A stretch of DNA of 64,000 bases from Flavobacterium sp. N1736 (GCF_025947065.1 NZ_CP109994.1:2480001-2544000), one strand, 5' to 3'; positions 9,806 through 18,877 are shown, numbered from the stretch's first letter. The notes: a model not told the origin generated them from the letters alone. Numbers and translations: made by a program.

Positions 9806-11794
9806 TTAATACTTTTTCAAAACCTCAAATAAAGAAAAGACCTTTAAAACCGGCTTCTCTATCTCCCCTTCAAAAGAAATTGTTTTTTCTTCGTTTGCTT
9901 TTAAATCTATGTAATTATCGCTCCATTTTCCGGTATATCCTTTTATGGAAACATATACGTATTTTGCAAATTTTGAGGATTTTAAAACTACTTTATTTCC
10001 TTTTATTTCCCATGTTATTTTTGGGTCTTCGAGTTTTAAATCTATTGGTCTCGTTAAATCTATTTCTGGTGTTTTGTCATCTCTGTACGCTTCTTTCATG
10101 GCATACCACGCTGCTTTTGGCTGTCGGTTGTAATAATCGGTTACGCTCCAGCTTGCAACGGGCCAGCAATCGTTGAGCTGCCAGACTAAAGTTCCCATAT
10201 TGTAGGGCGTTTTAGAACGATGAATTCCGATAATATTTTTTAAAGCATAATATTGCAAACACTGCGTGAGATAGGTATAATCTTCAACAGTCATTTTCTT
10301 TATTTTTTCTGAACTGATAAAATAGCGATTCAGATAAGAATCTAATTTCATGAAACCTTTCCCGGCTTTTTGGTGCGCTTCGAGAATATCGGAGTATAAA
10401 TATCGATCTTCCGGCAAGGTAAAAGCTTCAACAGAAGAATAATTCGGCATTGCCTGCATTCCATATTCGCTTACAAAACGTCCTGTTTTTTTCTCTGTGA
10501 TTTCAACATCCTGCAATCCCCACCAGGTTCCCCAATAATGACTGTCGCCTTGTGTAGTGCTTTTTTCATTTGACCAGTGAAATAATGGCGACGAACTAAT
10601 ATAAGGTCGTTTCGTATCTACTTCTTTTATCCATTTTGGGATACTGTCGTGAAACAATCGAACGTAATCGTGCCACAAACGGGTTGAATCTTGTTTGGAC
10701 ATTTTCATGCTTTTTTGCCATCCCCAGCTTTTAAAAGCTTCATCGGCTTCGTTGTTTCCACACCATAAAACGATGCTTGGATGATGACGAAGGCGTTTTA
10801 CCTGATATTGAACTTCTTTTTTTACATTATCAAAAAAAGCATCATCTCCGGGAATCATTGTTCCGGCAAACATAAAATCCTGCCAGACGTAAATTCCGTT
10901 TTTATCACATAAATCATAAAAATAATCATCTTCATAAATTCCTCCGCCCCAAACGCGAAGCATATTCATATTGGCATCTTTCGCGAGAGCAATTACTTTT
11001 TCGTATTCGTTTTTGGTAACTCTGGATAAAAATGCATCTGACGGAATATAATTGGCGCCTTTCATATAAACCGGTTTATCGTCTATTTTAAAATAAAACG
11101 ATTTGCCAAGACTGTCCGGTTGCTGTATGAGTTCTATTTTTCGGTTTAAAACGTATGGTTTATCGACAGGTTTTTCATCAAATGCTTCTAATCGTGGTAT
11201 TTTCCAGATGCCGCAAGTGGTAAATTTTGGTCCCCAATCCCAGCCAAAATGGTATTGTGCTTTACGAACATACGCTCTTGGATTATCCGGAATTACAAAT
11301 GGCAAATCTTTCCTGGCAAGTGAATCAACAACGTTTTGTGCCGATTTAAAAACTATTACCAAATCGTTATTGCCTGATTTTAAAACCTTTTTTACATCAA
11401 CACGCCATTGCCGAAACATATTATCGGCTTTTAAAACCAATTGATTGTTTAAGTAAACGGTTGCATAGGTATCTAAACCATCAAAAATGAGTTCTGTATT
11501 TTTCTTTTTTAACAGCGATGAATTGACCTGAAAAGTGGTTTTATATTCCCAATCTTTCTTTTCAATCCATTGTACTTTTTTTTCGTTGTCCCGATAAAAT
11601 GGATCGGGAATTATTTTATTATGCAATAAATCGGTATGAATTTCTCCGGGAACTGTTGCAGGAAACCATTTATCGGTATGAATTTCTCGGTATTGCCAAT
11701 CTTCTTTCAAATCAATGTTTTGAGCATTGATTACAAACGAGAAATTCGCAATACAAATACATATTAACCAATAAAAGCTTTTTATAAATTTCAT
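9806..11794 (-). CDS. GH2 beta-mannosidase lacking the Ig-like middle domain
   Basis: Secreted GH2 beta-mannosidase that would remove the core beta-mannose (for example Man-beta-1,4-GlcNAc of N-glycans). 662 residues, against about 820-880 for usual members; signal peptide about residues 1-24. The N-terminal sugar-binding sandwich is complete (WQYREIHTDKWFPATVPGE to YHFGWDWGPKF, residues 33-191). Then GIWKIPRLEAF (195-205) passes within about 15 residues into RKIELIQQPDSLG (218-230), which normally follows the roughly 110-residue immunoglobulin-like GH2 domain. The TIM barrel is intact, with acid/base Glu349 in WCGNNEAD and nucleophile Glu443 in FVSEYGMQAMPN, and a short C-terminal sandwich follows. 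The reading frame is continuous, so an in-frame deletion is the likely origin (around 11137-11182). Activity is uncertain. Confidence 0.93.
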   Translation of the reverse strand: MKFIKSFYWLICICIANFSFVINAQNIDLKEDWQYREIHTDKWFPATVPGEIHTDLLHNKIIPDPFYRDNEKKVQWIEKKDWEYKTTFQVNSSLLKKKNTELIFDGLDTYATVYLNNQLVLKADNMFRQWRVDVKKVLKSGNNDLVIVFKSAQNVVDSLARKDLPFVIPDNPRAYVRKAQYHFGWDWGPKFTTCGIWKIPRLEAFDEKPVDKPYVLNRKIELIQQPDSLGKSFYFKIDDKPVYMKGANYIPSDAFLSRVTKNEYEKVIALAKDANMNMLRVWGGGIYEDDYFYDLCDKNGIYVWQDFMFAGTMIPGDDAFFDNVKKEVQYQVKRLRHHPSIVLWCGNNEADEAFKSWGWQKSMKMSKQDSTRLWHDYVRLFHDSIPKWIKEVDTKRPYISSSPLFHWSNEKSTTQGDSHYWGTWWGLQDVEITEKKTGRFVSEYGMQAMPNYSSVEAFTLPEDRYLYSDILEAHQKAGKGFMKLDSYLNRYFISSEKIKKMTVEDYTYLTQCLQYYALKNIIGIHRSKTPYNMGTLVWQLNDCWPVASWSVTDYYNRQPKAAWYAMKEAYRDDKTPEIDLTRPIDLKLEDPKITWEIKGNKVVLKSSKFAKYVYVSIKGYTGKWSDNYIDLKANEEKTISFEGEIEKPVLKVFSLFEVLKKY

Positions 11795-11932
11795 TTTTTA
11801 TTTTTTACTGCAAGTGATAATAGAACGCGGATAACGCAGATTTAAGCGGATTTTTTCTGAAAATATTTGAATATAAATTTACCGAAAAGTACGCAAGGTT
11901 AAACAAAGTTTACAAAACTTAGAAACTCAGAG

Positions 11933-11968
11933 ACTTTGAACCTTTGTTCCTTTGAACCTTTGAACCTT
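11933..11968. repeat. Second copy of the CCTTTGAA repeat run
   Basis: Tandem CCTTTG-type units in the spacer between susD and the GH2 gene, matching the run at 9760-9802. This supports repeat expansion or shared origin of the two spacers. Confidence 0.55.
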
Positions 11969-11980
11969 AAAAAACTCCTT

Positions 11981-12024
11981 TTAAAAAAAAAGCCGGGCGA
12001 GGTACAGGTAATCCTGCCCGGCTT
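11981..12024 (-). terminator. Intrinsic terminator after susD
   Basis: GC-rich stem AAGCCGGGC (11990-11998) pairing perfectly with GCCCGGCTT (12016-12024). On the minus strand it is followed by an uninterrupted T-run (A-run 11983-11991 on the plus strand). It lies 33 bp after the susD stop. It would end or attenuate the susCD transcript before the GH2/GH92 genes, so surface binding proteins could be made in excess over the enzymes. Confidence 0.85.
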
Positions 12025-12056
12025 AGTCAAAAACTCAACTAATTAATCAATTTAAA

Positions 12057-13574
12057 CTATTGTTTATCCCACCAAACTCTGGTTGTTAATAAATCCAGAC
12101 CCTGGCGTTGGATTGCTTCTTTATAATTTGCTGCATTGGTAAGCAATTCTGACTGATCATAAATTAATCTTCTCGGAATTGTTCCGTTTGTTTCTCCTGT
12201 TGGATCATTAACAGGAACTAAAACAGGATATCCTGTTCTTCTGTATTCTGAAAATGCTTCAAAACCATTGAACAATAATACAATCCATTTTTGGGTGATA
12301 ATCTGTTCGATTTTTTGAGCCTCAGTTCCGGCAGATTTAAAAGGATAAGTGGTAATATAAGTGTTGTATTCTGCACTTGTAACGGCTGGAACTTTATCTC
12401 CAAAAATGGTCAATACTTCCATCGCCGCTTTTACGCCGCTTTCATAATATTGCTGTGCGCTTCCGCCAACATTCCAGCCTTTTACTGCTGCTTCTGCCAA
12501 TATAAATTGTACTTCGGCATACGACATAATTAAAGTTGGAGCGTCTAAACGTAATACGGTTGACGTATTAGGATCTGAGAACAATTTTTTGTCTCCTCCC
12601 GGAAATTCTTTTGCATCATTTGCAAGTCCTTGCTGATGTGCCGGATTGTTGTCTCCTGTCGCTTCTAATTTTGCGTAAATTCTTAAACGGGGATCGTTTG
12701 TGTTTTTCAATAAATCGATAAATGTTTTACTGAATTTAATATTCGATTCTCCTCCATTTAAGTCATTTCGAACCCATGAAGATGTTATTGGGTTTGTTTT
12801 AACTCCCGCAGGAGCAGCGTCATGTTTTAAAACAAGGCTGTCATCATTTGAAGTAAAAACACCTTTTGCAGCCGCTTTTTCTACATATTCTTTTGCTTTG
12901 GCAGGATTTACTTTAGACAAACGCATTGCAACTCTCAACATTAATGAGTTGGCTAGTTTTTTCCATCTTGCAACATCGCTTTGGTAATACAAATCTGCGG
13001 CACCGGCAAAAGATTTACTTGCGTCTAAAGTGTTTCCGGCTTCGTCTAATTCTTTTAAAAGATCATTGTAAATGGCTTCCTGCGTATCATATTTTGGGGT
13101 AAAAATATTTCCGTTATATCCTTTTCCGGCTTCAAAATAAGGAACTTCACCATAAGTATCTGTCAATTTTTGGAACAAGAAAACTTTCATGATTCTACAA
13201 GCCTGAATCATGTTTGAATTTTCCGGAGTATCAGGCAATACAGACATTAACTGGTAAATCTGGTTTAATCCTTTTCCGTATGTTTCTCCAAAAAGCGCTG
13301 CTGAATATTCTGAAGAATAGGTGTATTTTGAACCTGAACCTCCTAATGAAGAAAATTGCTGTACAATTTGTGCTGCATAAATATTGTTTCCTCTTGTATT
13401 CGAAAAATCCTGTCCGTCTACATAAATTTCAGCCAGTGTAAACATTGATTTTACAGCCGGATCTGTTAATGCATTTGGATTCGTATTCATTTCTTCGAAT
13501 CCTTTATCGCACGATGTCAATGTCATTGCACTAACAATTGCGATACAAAATAGTTGTATAAATTTATTTTTCAT
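12057..13574 (-). CDS. SusD/RagB-family outer-membrane lipoprotein (mannoside locus)
   Basis: Surface glycan-binding lipoprotein that forms the lid on the SusC transporter next to it. About 505 residues from the ATG at 13572-13574 (MKNKFIQLFCIAIVSAMTLT), with lipobox LTSC and an exposed acidic stretch DKGFEEMNTNPNAL. An upstream in-frame ATG at 13598 would overlap the susC end and is less likely. The sequence follows the SusD-like_2 pattern: early FQKLTDTYGEVPYFEA, the TPR-like helices with LANSLMLRVAMRLSKVNP, a middle PTLIMSYAEVQFILAEAA and the C-terminal WIVLLFNGFEAFSEYRRTGYP. It overlaps or abuts susC (stop at 13585) and ends at a strong terminator. Ligand, probably alpha-mannan or high-mannose glycan, is inferred from neighbours. 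Confidence 0.93.
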   Translation of the reverse strand: MKNKFIQLFCIAIVSAMTLTSCDKGFEEMNTNPNALTDPAVKSMFTLAEIYVDGQDFSNTRGNNIYAAQIVQQFSSLGGSGSKYTYSSEYSAALFGETYGKGLNQIYQLMSVLPDTPENSNMIQACRIMKVFLFQKLTDTYGEVPYFEAGKGYNGNIFTPKYDTQEAIYNDLLKELDEAGNTLDASKSFAGAADLYYQSDVARWKKLANSLMLRVAMRLSKVNPAKAKEYVEKAAAKGVFTSNDDSLVLKHDAAPAGVKTNPITSSWVRNDLNGGESNIKFSKTFIDLLKNTNDPRLRIYAKLEATGDNNPAHQQGLANDAKEFPGGDKKLFSDPNTSTVLRLDAPTLIMSYAEVQFILAEAAVKGWNVGGSAQQYYESGVKAAMEVLTIFGDKVPAVTSAEYNTYITTYPFKSAGTEAQKIEQIITQKWIVLLFNGFEAFSEYRRTGYPVLVPVNDPTGETNGTIPRRLIYDQSELLTNAANYKEAIQRQGLDLLTTRVWWDKQ

Positions 13575-13584
13575 CTTTTTATTA

Positions 13585-16500
13585 TTAGAATTTGACATTA
13601 AGCGTTAAACCATAATTTCTCGTTAATGGCATAGAAGCTCTTTCAAGTCCCTGAGCATTACTATTATTATAGTTTGACTCCGGATCAATGTTTGGCACTT
13701 TGTCATAAATAGTCCATAAATTATGTGCAGAAAATGCTAAACTAATCGATTGAAATGGTGTTTTTGACAAATATGTTTTTGGAAAATTATAAGCAAAAGA
13801 AATCGCTCTTAATTTTACAAAATCAGCATCGTAAACAAAATTTGATGTTACATCGCTATAACTTCTCCAGTAATCGTATGCAGAAACGTTTGTGTTTACA
13901 GCATTTCCGTTTGTATCTGTTCCTGTTACTGCAACGCCGCCTTCACGACCCGGAAGTGACGCTTCAGATAATCCGTAACGCATTCCTAACTGGTTTGTAG
14001 CCGAATAGATTTCGCCTCCAAATTTAGCATCTACGAAAACCGAAAGTGTGAAATTTTTATAGGAGAAATCATTAGAAAGTCCCATAGAAGTTGGCGCAAC
14101 ACCTTGTCCTGCAATAATTAAGTTTCCTCTAAGGAATTTACCACTTGGGTCAAGTACAATATTTCCGTTTGCATCTCTTAAATAATCATACGCTTTGATT
14201 ACGCCAAAAGGCTGCCCTTTTTCTAATACTACAGAAGCTCTTGCATCTCTGTTATCATCTAATAATTTGGTTGGAATTTTATCAGAAAGATTCACCACTT
14301 CACTATTATTATACGCAAAATTGTAACCAACGCTCCATGTAAAACTTGGTGTTTTTACTGCTTTTACATTGATAGCAAATTCAACTCCTTTGTTTAAAAT
14401 TTCTCCCACATTGATTTTTGTAGTTCTAAAACCGGAAGCTTTAGAAATATCAGCATCAGCAATATCGTTTGTGGTTCTTTTTTGGTAGAAAGTCAAATCT
14501 GTACTTACTCTGTTATTGAAAAATGTGTTTTCAAAACCAAATTCGATTGTACTTACATTATAAGGTTTTAAGTATTTGTTTGGCACTGTGTCTCCGTTAA
14601 TACCTAAAATTGGCTGTCCTTGCGAATCTGTTTGTCCGTCTGGAGTTGTGTATGTTAATGACAATGCATAAGCATCCGGCAATGCGCCTCCTACGTTACC
14701 CCAGCCTGCTCTTAATTTACCATAAGACATCCATTCCGGTAATTTAATTATTTCAGAATAAATAAAACTGGTGCTCACAGATGGATAAAAAATACTGTTA
14801 TTTGATGGATCTAAAGTCGAAAACCAATCTTCACGACCTGTTAAACTTACATATAAGAAATCTTTATACCCTAAATCGGCTGAATAAAAAAGAGAGTTTA
14901 CTTCACTTTCTGAAAACAATTTTTCTGTTTTATCAGGCTGTGTATTGGCATAAAAATATTTGAATGGCACGATAAAATTGTTTCCTTTCATTTTAATACC
15001 GCTCATTCTGTTATCCTGACGGTTGGCTCCAATAAAAGCATCCAAAGAAAGGTTTTTAACGATATCACCTTTGTATCCTAAAAATCCTGAAAAATTGACT
15101 TCTGAACGGTTTTCGATTCTGTTTTCAATTGATCCGCCCGGACTGTAATTAATTCCTGTTGGCTCAATCTCTGTATATTCATAGTTAATATCGTCGATAC
15201 CCACTACTCCTTTTGCATAAATTTTATCGGTAATATTATAATTTACTTTTGCAGAACCTATAAAACGTTTTCTAAGATCTTCGTTTAATGTTTCTTGTGT
15301 AACATAATAAGGATTAGTGTGGTATACGTTTCCACCGAAATAATCTGCTTCACCGCCATTTTCGTCATAAGCATTGTTTATCCATCTAATGTCTGTTCCC
15401 GGAGTCATAAAAGTTACCGGGAATGACGGGTTTCTTGGCGAGTCATTCAAATAAGGTCTGTTATGACTTTTTTCAGAAATATATTGTGCGTTTGTTTCTA
15501 CACTTATTTTTTTGTTTGGTGCCGAATTTAAACTCAAAGTCACGTTATTTCTTCCGAAATTTGTTCCCGGCAAAATAGATTCGTCTTTTGTATTTCCGAA
15601 AGATAACCTGAAATTTGTCGTTTCATTTCCGCCTGAAATTGCCAGTGTATTACTAAAAGAATATCCGGTTCTGTAGAAATTTTCCACATTATCCTGACCA
15701 TAAGCTTTGTATGGTTTTGTAGTTCCGTCGATTGCCAAAGAAGGCGTTCCGTCGTATTTATCTCCCCATGCAAAATAGTATGAATCTCTAAGTTCCTGCA
15801 AGTTTGTAAATCGTGTTGCTACACCATTTACAGGCGCTCCGGCGCCATATTGATCTTGCCAGTGCAAAAGACTTGCCGGTGTATTAAAGGTAGAATTTGT
15901 ACTAAAATCTACTCCAATTCCTGTTCCGCTTTTACCTTTTTTAGTTGTGATAAGAATTACACCATTTGATCCTCTATATCCGTAAAGAGCAGAAGCCGCA
16001 CTACCTTTTAATACTGACATCGAAGCGATGTCATCAGGATTAAAAGAAGACATACCGTCACCTTTATCAGCTCCTCCGTACATTCCGGCGTTTCCTTGCT
16101 GGCTGTTATCAATAGGGATTCCGTCTACAACATACAAAGGCTGGTTAAGTCCCGAAGCAGAAGTTGCTCCACGAATTACAACACGGCTTGAACCTGAAGG
16201 TCCTGTAACCGGTGCAGAAACGTTAACTCCGGCAATTTTTCCCTGAAGTGCATTTCCTAAGTTAATTTCTTTGTTTTTTGTTAAGTCGTCTCCTTTTAAT
16301 TCTCCAACGGCATAACCTAAACTTTTTCTTTGTTTTTTAACTCCAAATGAAGTTACTACAACATCTTTTAATTCCTGTGCATTTTCGATTAATGCAACCG
16401 AAATTCTCGTTTCGTTTTCCTGCAGTACTACTGATTTTGATACAAAACCTATAGAAGTTACACTCAAAGTAACTTTACCTTCCGGAACGTTCATTTTAAA

Positions 16501-16680
16501 TCGACCTTCAGCATCTGTAATTGCGCTAAATGGTTTTCCCTGAACTTCGATTGATGCAGCAACAATTCCCTTGTTCTCTGCATCTGTCACTATGCCTGTT
16601 ATTAATCGATTTTGTGCCAGAGCTCCTAAGCTGCTGAACAATACCATTGCTAACATTGCTAATATTCGTTTCATAAGCAT
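13585..16680 (-). CDS. SusC/RagA-family TonB-dependent transporter (mannoside locus)
   Basis: Outer-membrane TonB-dependent oligosaccharide importer, 1031 residues. Signal peptide MKRILAMLAMVLFSSLGALA begins at the ATG at 16674; an ATG two codons earlier (16680) is also possible. Next comes the carboxypeptidase-D-like domain (ITGIVTDAENKGIVAASIEV, about 25-105), the conserved VVVTSFGVKKQRKSLGYA segment, the plug (KIAGVNVSAPVTGPSGSSRV, LYVVDGIPIDN, VLKGSAASALYG) and a 22-strand barrel ending in GLTLNVKF with terminal aromatic residue. It is paired with susD in the usual order. A LacI-type operator lies about 140 bp upstream, so expression is probably released by a mannoside breakdown product. 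Family assignment is very secure; substrate is contextual. Confidence 0.95.
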   Translation of the reverse strand: MLMKRILAMLAMVLFSSLGALAQNRLITGIVTDAENKGIVAASIEVQGKPFSAITDAEGRFKMNVPEGKVTLSVTSIGFVSKSVVLQENETRISVALIENAQELKDVVVTSFGVKKQRKSLGYAVGELKGDDLTKNKEINLGNALQGKIAGVNVSAPVTGPSGSSRVVIRGATSASGLNQPLYVVDGIPIDNSQQGNAGMYGGADKGDGMSSFNPDDIASMSVLKGSAASALYGYRGSNGVILITTKKGKSGTGIGVDFSTNSTFNTPASLLHWQDQYGAGAPVNGVATRFTNLQELRDSYYFAWGDKYDGTPSLAIDGTTKPYKAYGQDNVENFYRTGYSFSNTLAISGGNETTNFRLSFGNTKDESILPGTNFGRNNVTLSLNSAPNKKISVETNAQYISEKSHNRPYLNDSPRNPSFPVTFMTPGTDIRWINNAYDENGGEADYFGGNVYHTNPYYVTQETLNEDLRKRFIGSAKVNYNITDKIYAKGVVGIDDINYEYTEIEPTGINYSPGGSIENRIENRSEVNFSGFLGYKGDIVKNLSLDAFIGANRQDNRMSGIKMKGNNFIVPFKYFYANTQPDKTEKLFSESEVNSLFYSADLGYKDFLYVSLTGREDWFSTLDPSNNSIFYPSVSTSFIYSEIIKLPEWMSYGKLRAGWGNVGGALPDAYALSLTYTTPDGQTDSQGQPILGINGDTVPNKYLKPYNVSTIEFGFENTFFNNRVSTDLTFYQKRTTNDIADADISKASGFRTTKINVGEILNKGVEFAINVKAVKTPSFTWSVGYNFAYNNSEVVNLSDKIPTKLLDDNRDARASVVLEKGQPFGVIKAYDYLRDANGNIVLDPSGKFLRGNLIIAGQGVAPTSMGLSNDFSYKNFTLSVFVDAKFGGEIYSATNQLGMRYGLSEASLPGREGGVAVTGTDTNGNAVNTNVSAYDYWRSYSDVTSNFVYDADFVKLRAISFAYNFPKTYLSKTPFQSISLAFSAHNLWTIYDKVPNIDPESNYNNSNAQGLERASMPLTRNYGLTLNVKF

Positions 16681-16821
16681 TTTTTTGGTTTAATTTGTTT
16701 TGATTTTGTTTTGTTTTGTAATGTGCTTGTTTTAAATAATTAATAAAAATTTGAACTCAATTTAATATGGCATTCAACGTTTTTTCGACTATCGAATACT
16801 ATGTTTTTGATTTACTAAATA

Positions 16822-16843
16822 TTTACTAAAACGATTTAGTAAA
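16822..16843. promoter_or_regulatory. LacI-type operator upstream of susC
   Basis: A 22-bp palindrome with half-sites TTTACTAAA and TTTAGTAAA around a central ACGA; only one position pair breaks the symmetry. The central CG flanked by A/T is typical of LacI-family operators. A related site (TTACTAAAACGATTTTGTAA) lies upstream of the lacI gene itself at 17969-17988. A half-site TTTACTAAAT at 16811-16820 stands beside it. It most likely binds the LacI regulator encoded at 16901-17911 and controls susC transcription. Confidence 0.75.
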
Positions 16844-16851
16844 CTGTTTAA

Positions 16852-16877
16852 AAAAAAACAAATCGCTTTGTTTTTTT
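16852..16877 (-). terminator. Hairpin terminator after lacI
   Basis: Perfect inverted repeat AAAAAAACAAA / TTTGTTTTTTT with a 4-nt loop TCGC, 24 bp after the lacI stop on the minus strand and ending in a T-run. It could terminate lacI transcription just before the susC operator. The stem is AT-rich, so strength is uncertain. Confidence 0.55.
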
Positions 16878-16900
16878 ATTTATCTATATTCGGTACGAAA

Positions 16901-17911
16901 TCAGACGGATTCCCTAACGATTAATTTTCCTTTTTTGAGACTTTTTTCAACATCAAATGTGACCATATCCGTCATTTGACTCATTAACAATTGTATCGAT
17001 TTAACCGCTATTTCTTTAATGGGCTGTGCAATAACGCTAATTGTTGGCGTATGCAATTTAAAACTGTCATGATCATCAAAACTAATGACTGAAATATCAT
17101 TCGGAATTTTAAGTCCCATATCTTTAAAAGCCTGAAGACCTGTAAGTCCCATGTAATTTGTCAAAAATAAAACAGCATCAATTTGAGGATTTTTTTGAAA
17201 AAAATTGACAACGGTTTCAATTCTCGCTTCCTCGCTGCTATGGTATTCCATATGAAGAACAAGCGCTTCATTATAAATTCCTTCTTCTTTTAAGGCATCG
17301 CGATAACCATCTTCCCGCAATTTCATCTGAACCATTTCAGAAGTATTGTTGACAACGGCAATATGCTTGCAGCCTTTTTTAATCAGGAATTTAGTGGCTG
17401 AATTTGAGGCTTCGTAATTATCCATTACAACATGACTTACCCTTTGTCCCGGAAAATACCTGTCAATTAATACGACCGGTTTTTTCAATTTTAAAAGGAG
17501 ATCAATGCTTTCTTCCAGATTTTGTGTTGGCGTAATTATAAAACCATCAACATTTGCCTGCAAAAGACTATGGATCAATTCTTCAGAACGTTCATCATCA
17601 TCACCTGTACTGCAATAAAAAACTCTGTAATCTATATTTTTAGCTTCATCTTCAATAACTCTTGCCAAATCAGCAAAGAACTGATTTGAAATATCCTCGA
17701 CAATAAGTCCAATAGATCTTGTTTTTCCGGTTCTTAAACTGGTCGCAATCATACTGGGTCTATAATTGAGTTTTTCGGCTACATCCTGTACTTTTTTAAT
17801 GACAGAACTGCTAATTCCCATTTTTTCACCTTTACCGTTAATCACAAAAGATACTGTAGATATTGAAACTTGTGCCTCTGTAGCAATATCCTTTATTGTG
17901 ATTTTTTTCAT
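16901..17911 (-). CDS. LacI-family transcriptional regulator
   Basis: DNA-binding regulator of 336 residues with the start at the ATG at 17909-17911 (MKKITIKDIATEAQVSISTV). This gives a correct LacI helix-turn-helix at residues 3-30 and a hinge helix near YRPSMIATSLRTGKT. An upstream ATG at 17968 would add 19 residues and lies at the edge of the operator, so it is rejected. The ligand-binding domain follows the periplasmic-binding-protein fold, with IGLIVEDISNQFFADLARVI, VDGFIITPTQ and SVISFDDHDSFKLHTPTISV. It is encoded upstream of susC in the same direction. The operator-like palindromes in front of lacI and in front of susC indicate autoregulation and control of the mannoside locus; inducer unknown, perhaps mannose or a mannosyl disaccharide. 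Confidence 0.94.
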   Translation of the reverse strand: MKKITIKDIATEAQVSISTVSFVINGKGEKMGISSSVIKKVQDVAEKLNYRPSMIATSLRTGKTRSIGLIVEDISNQFFADLARVIEDEAKNIDYRVFYCSTGDDDERSEELIHSLLQANVDGFIITPTQNLEESIDLLLKLKKPVVLIDRYFPGQRVSHVVMDNYEASNSATKFLIKKGCKHIAVVNNTSEMVQMKLREDGYRDALKEEGIYNEALVLHMEYHSSEEARIETVVNFFQKNPQIDAVLFLTNYMGLTGLQAFKDMGLKIPNDISVISFDDHDSFKLHTPTISVIAQPIKEIAVKSIQLLMSQMTDMVTFDVEKSLKKGKLIVRESV

Positions 17912-17949
17912 ACAGTGGTTAGTGGTTTGTAAGGTTATTAATGGTCTAG

Positions 17950-17957
17950 CAAATATA
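17950..17957 (-). promoter_or_regulatory. lacI promoter -7 box
   Basis: The minus strand reads TATATTTG, an exact match to the Bacteroidota -7 consensus TAnnTTTG, 39 bp upstream of the lacI ATG. The operator at 17969-17988 falls between the -7 and -33 positions, which fits repression by occlusion. No good -33 TTG is visible. Confidence 0.6.
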
Positions 17958-17968
17958 TACAAAAACAA

Positions 17969-17988
17969 TTACTAAAACGATTTTGTAA
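17969..17988. promoter_or_regulatory. Operator upstream of lacI (autoregulation)
   Basis: TTACTAAAACGATTTTGTAA, an imperfect palindrome sharing the core TACTAAAACGATTT with the susC operator at 16822-16843. A further half-site ACTAATCGTTTT lies at 18001-18012. Its position over the lacI promoter suggests negative autoregulation. Confidence 0.65.
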
Positions 17989-18025
17989 CAATTTTTTTGA
18001 ACTAATCGTTTTTTTATTCAAATAA

Positions 18026-18076
18026 AAAAGAATTATTATTAGTAAATACGGGTATTTAGCTAATAATAATTCTTTT
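18026..18076. terminator. Strong bidirectional hairpin downstream of L,D-transpeptidase gene
   Basis: Seventeen-bp perfect arms AAAAGAATTATTATTAG and its complement, enclosing a second inner stem TAAATAC/GTATTTA. It lies 30 bp after the stop of the transpeptidase-like gene and has A/T runs on both sides. Likely intrinsic terminator that insulates lacI from the upstream gene. Confidence 0.75.
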
Positions 18077-18105
18077 CATAAAGTACTTTTGACCATTTGG
18101 ATTTA

Positions 18106-18696
18106 TTAGTAATAAACGCTCAAAATGATGTTTGATTTAGAGCTGTCAATTATTTTTGAAAGCCTTTTAAAGAAGTTTTCATTTACCATTGGACATCCTT
18201 TGCTGTTAGAAATATAATAATCCTGTTCATCTTCCGGAACTGCGGAATAAAAATGTAAAACAATCGCACGTTTTAATGCGTTGTTGTTAGTTTCGTCTAA
18301 ACCGGATAATTTATATGATTTTCCGAACATTCCGCTGTATGATTTTCCAATAGCATATTTGCCTAATGAGGTAGCATTAGAATTGGGTTCATTACTAAAT
18401 TTCAATTCGCCTTTTATTTTGGTTTCAGAACCTGATCCGTGCGCTACAAGTCCCTGATCTATAATTTTATCGTTTACCAGGTCGTAAACAAAGAATCTGT
18501 TTTTTGCTGATTTGATTCTCATGTCAACAAAAAAAGCAATTTTGGTATTATAATTTGGGTTCGAATTAATCATTGCTTTTATGTCTGTAACCTGAGTATT
18601 AAATCTTTCCAATTCAATATCTGACAATGTGTTATTTTCTTTTATGCCTCCAAAAAAGGGCATTACTAAAAATAATAGTAAGTTGACTATTTTCAT
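18106..18696 (-). CDS. L,D-transpeptidase-fold (YkuD_2-type) secreted protein
   Basis: Murein L,D-transpeptidase catalytic-domain protein of the small secreted Bacteroidota type, 196 residues. The signal peptide is MKIVNLLLFLVMPFFGG. The fold signature includes FFVYDLVNDKIIDQGLVAHG, NATSLGKYAIG and the active-site region ISNSKGCPMVN, where the Cys is the presumed nucleophile. The preceding His in IVLHFYSA is in the expected place for the catalytic His. Acts in the periplasm, possibly in peptidoglycan cross-linking or lipoprotein attachment; the exact reaction is not known for this subgroup. It stands alone, bounded by terminators on both sides. Confidence 0.85.
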   Translation of the reverse strand: MKIVNLLLFLVMPFFGGIKENNTLSDIELERFNTQVTDIKAMINSNPNYNTKIAFFVDMRIKSAKNRFFVYDLVNDKIIDQGLVAHGSGSETKIKGELKFSNEPNSNATSLGKYAIGKSYSGMFGKSYKLSGLDETNNNALKRAIVLHFYSAVPEDEQDYYISNSKGCPMVNENFFKRLSKIIDSSKSNIILSVYY

Positions 18697-18877
18697 AAAA
18701 ATGTGCTTTAAAGTTTAAATCACTGTTTGATTATTAAACATGATTTCAGCTATGATTTAAACTAATTTTAAGTGCACAAATTTACATTGCAATTAAACCG
18801 AAAATAGACCGTAAAAGACTGAAAAACAAGACAATAAGACTCAATAAATATATTATTTAAGCTGCGGATTATGCATA

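Noticed and set aside
9880..11444. Plus-strand ORFs opposite the GH2 gene
   Set aside because: Antisense to a well-conserved coding frame; no start context or family match.
12057..17911. Starch utilization locus because of SusC/SusD
   Set aside because: No GH13, GH97 or SusE/F-type genes; the enzymes present are GH92, GH125 and GH2, which indicate mannosides.
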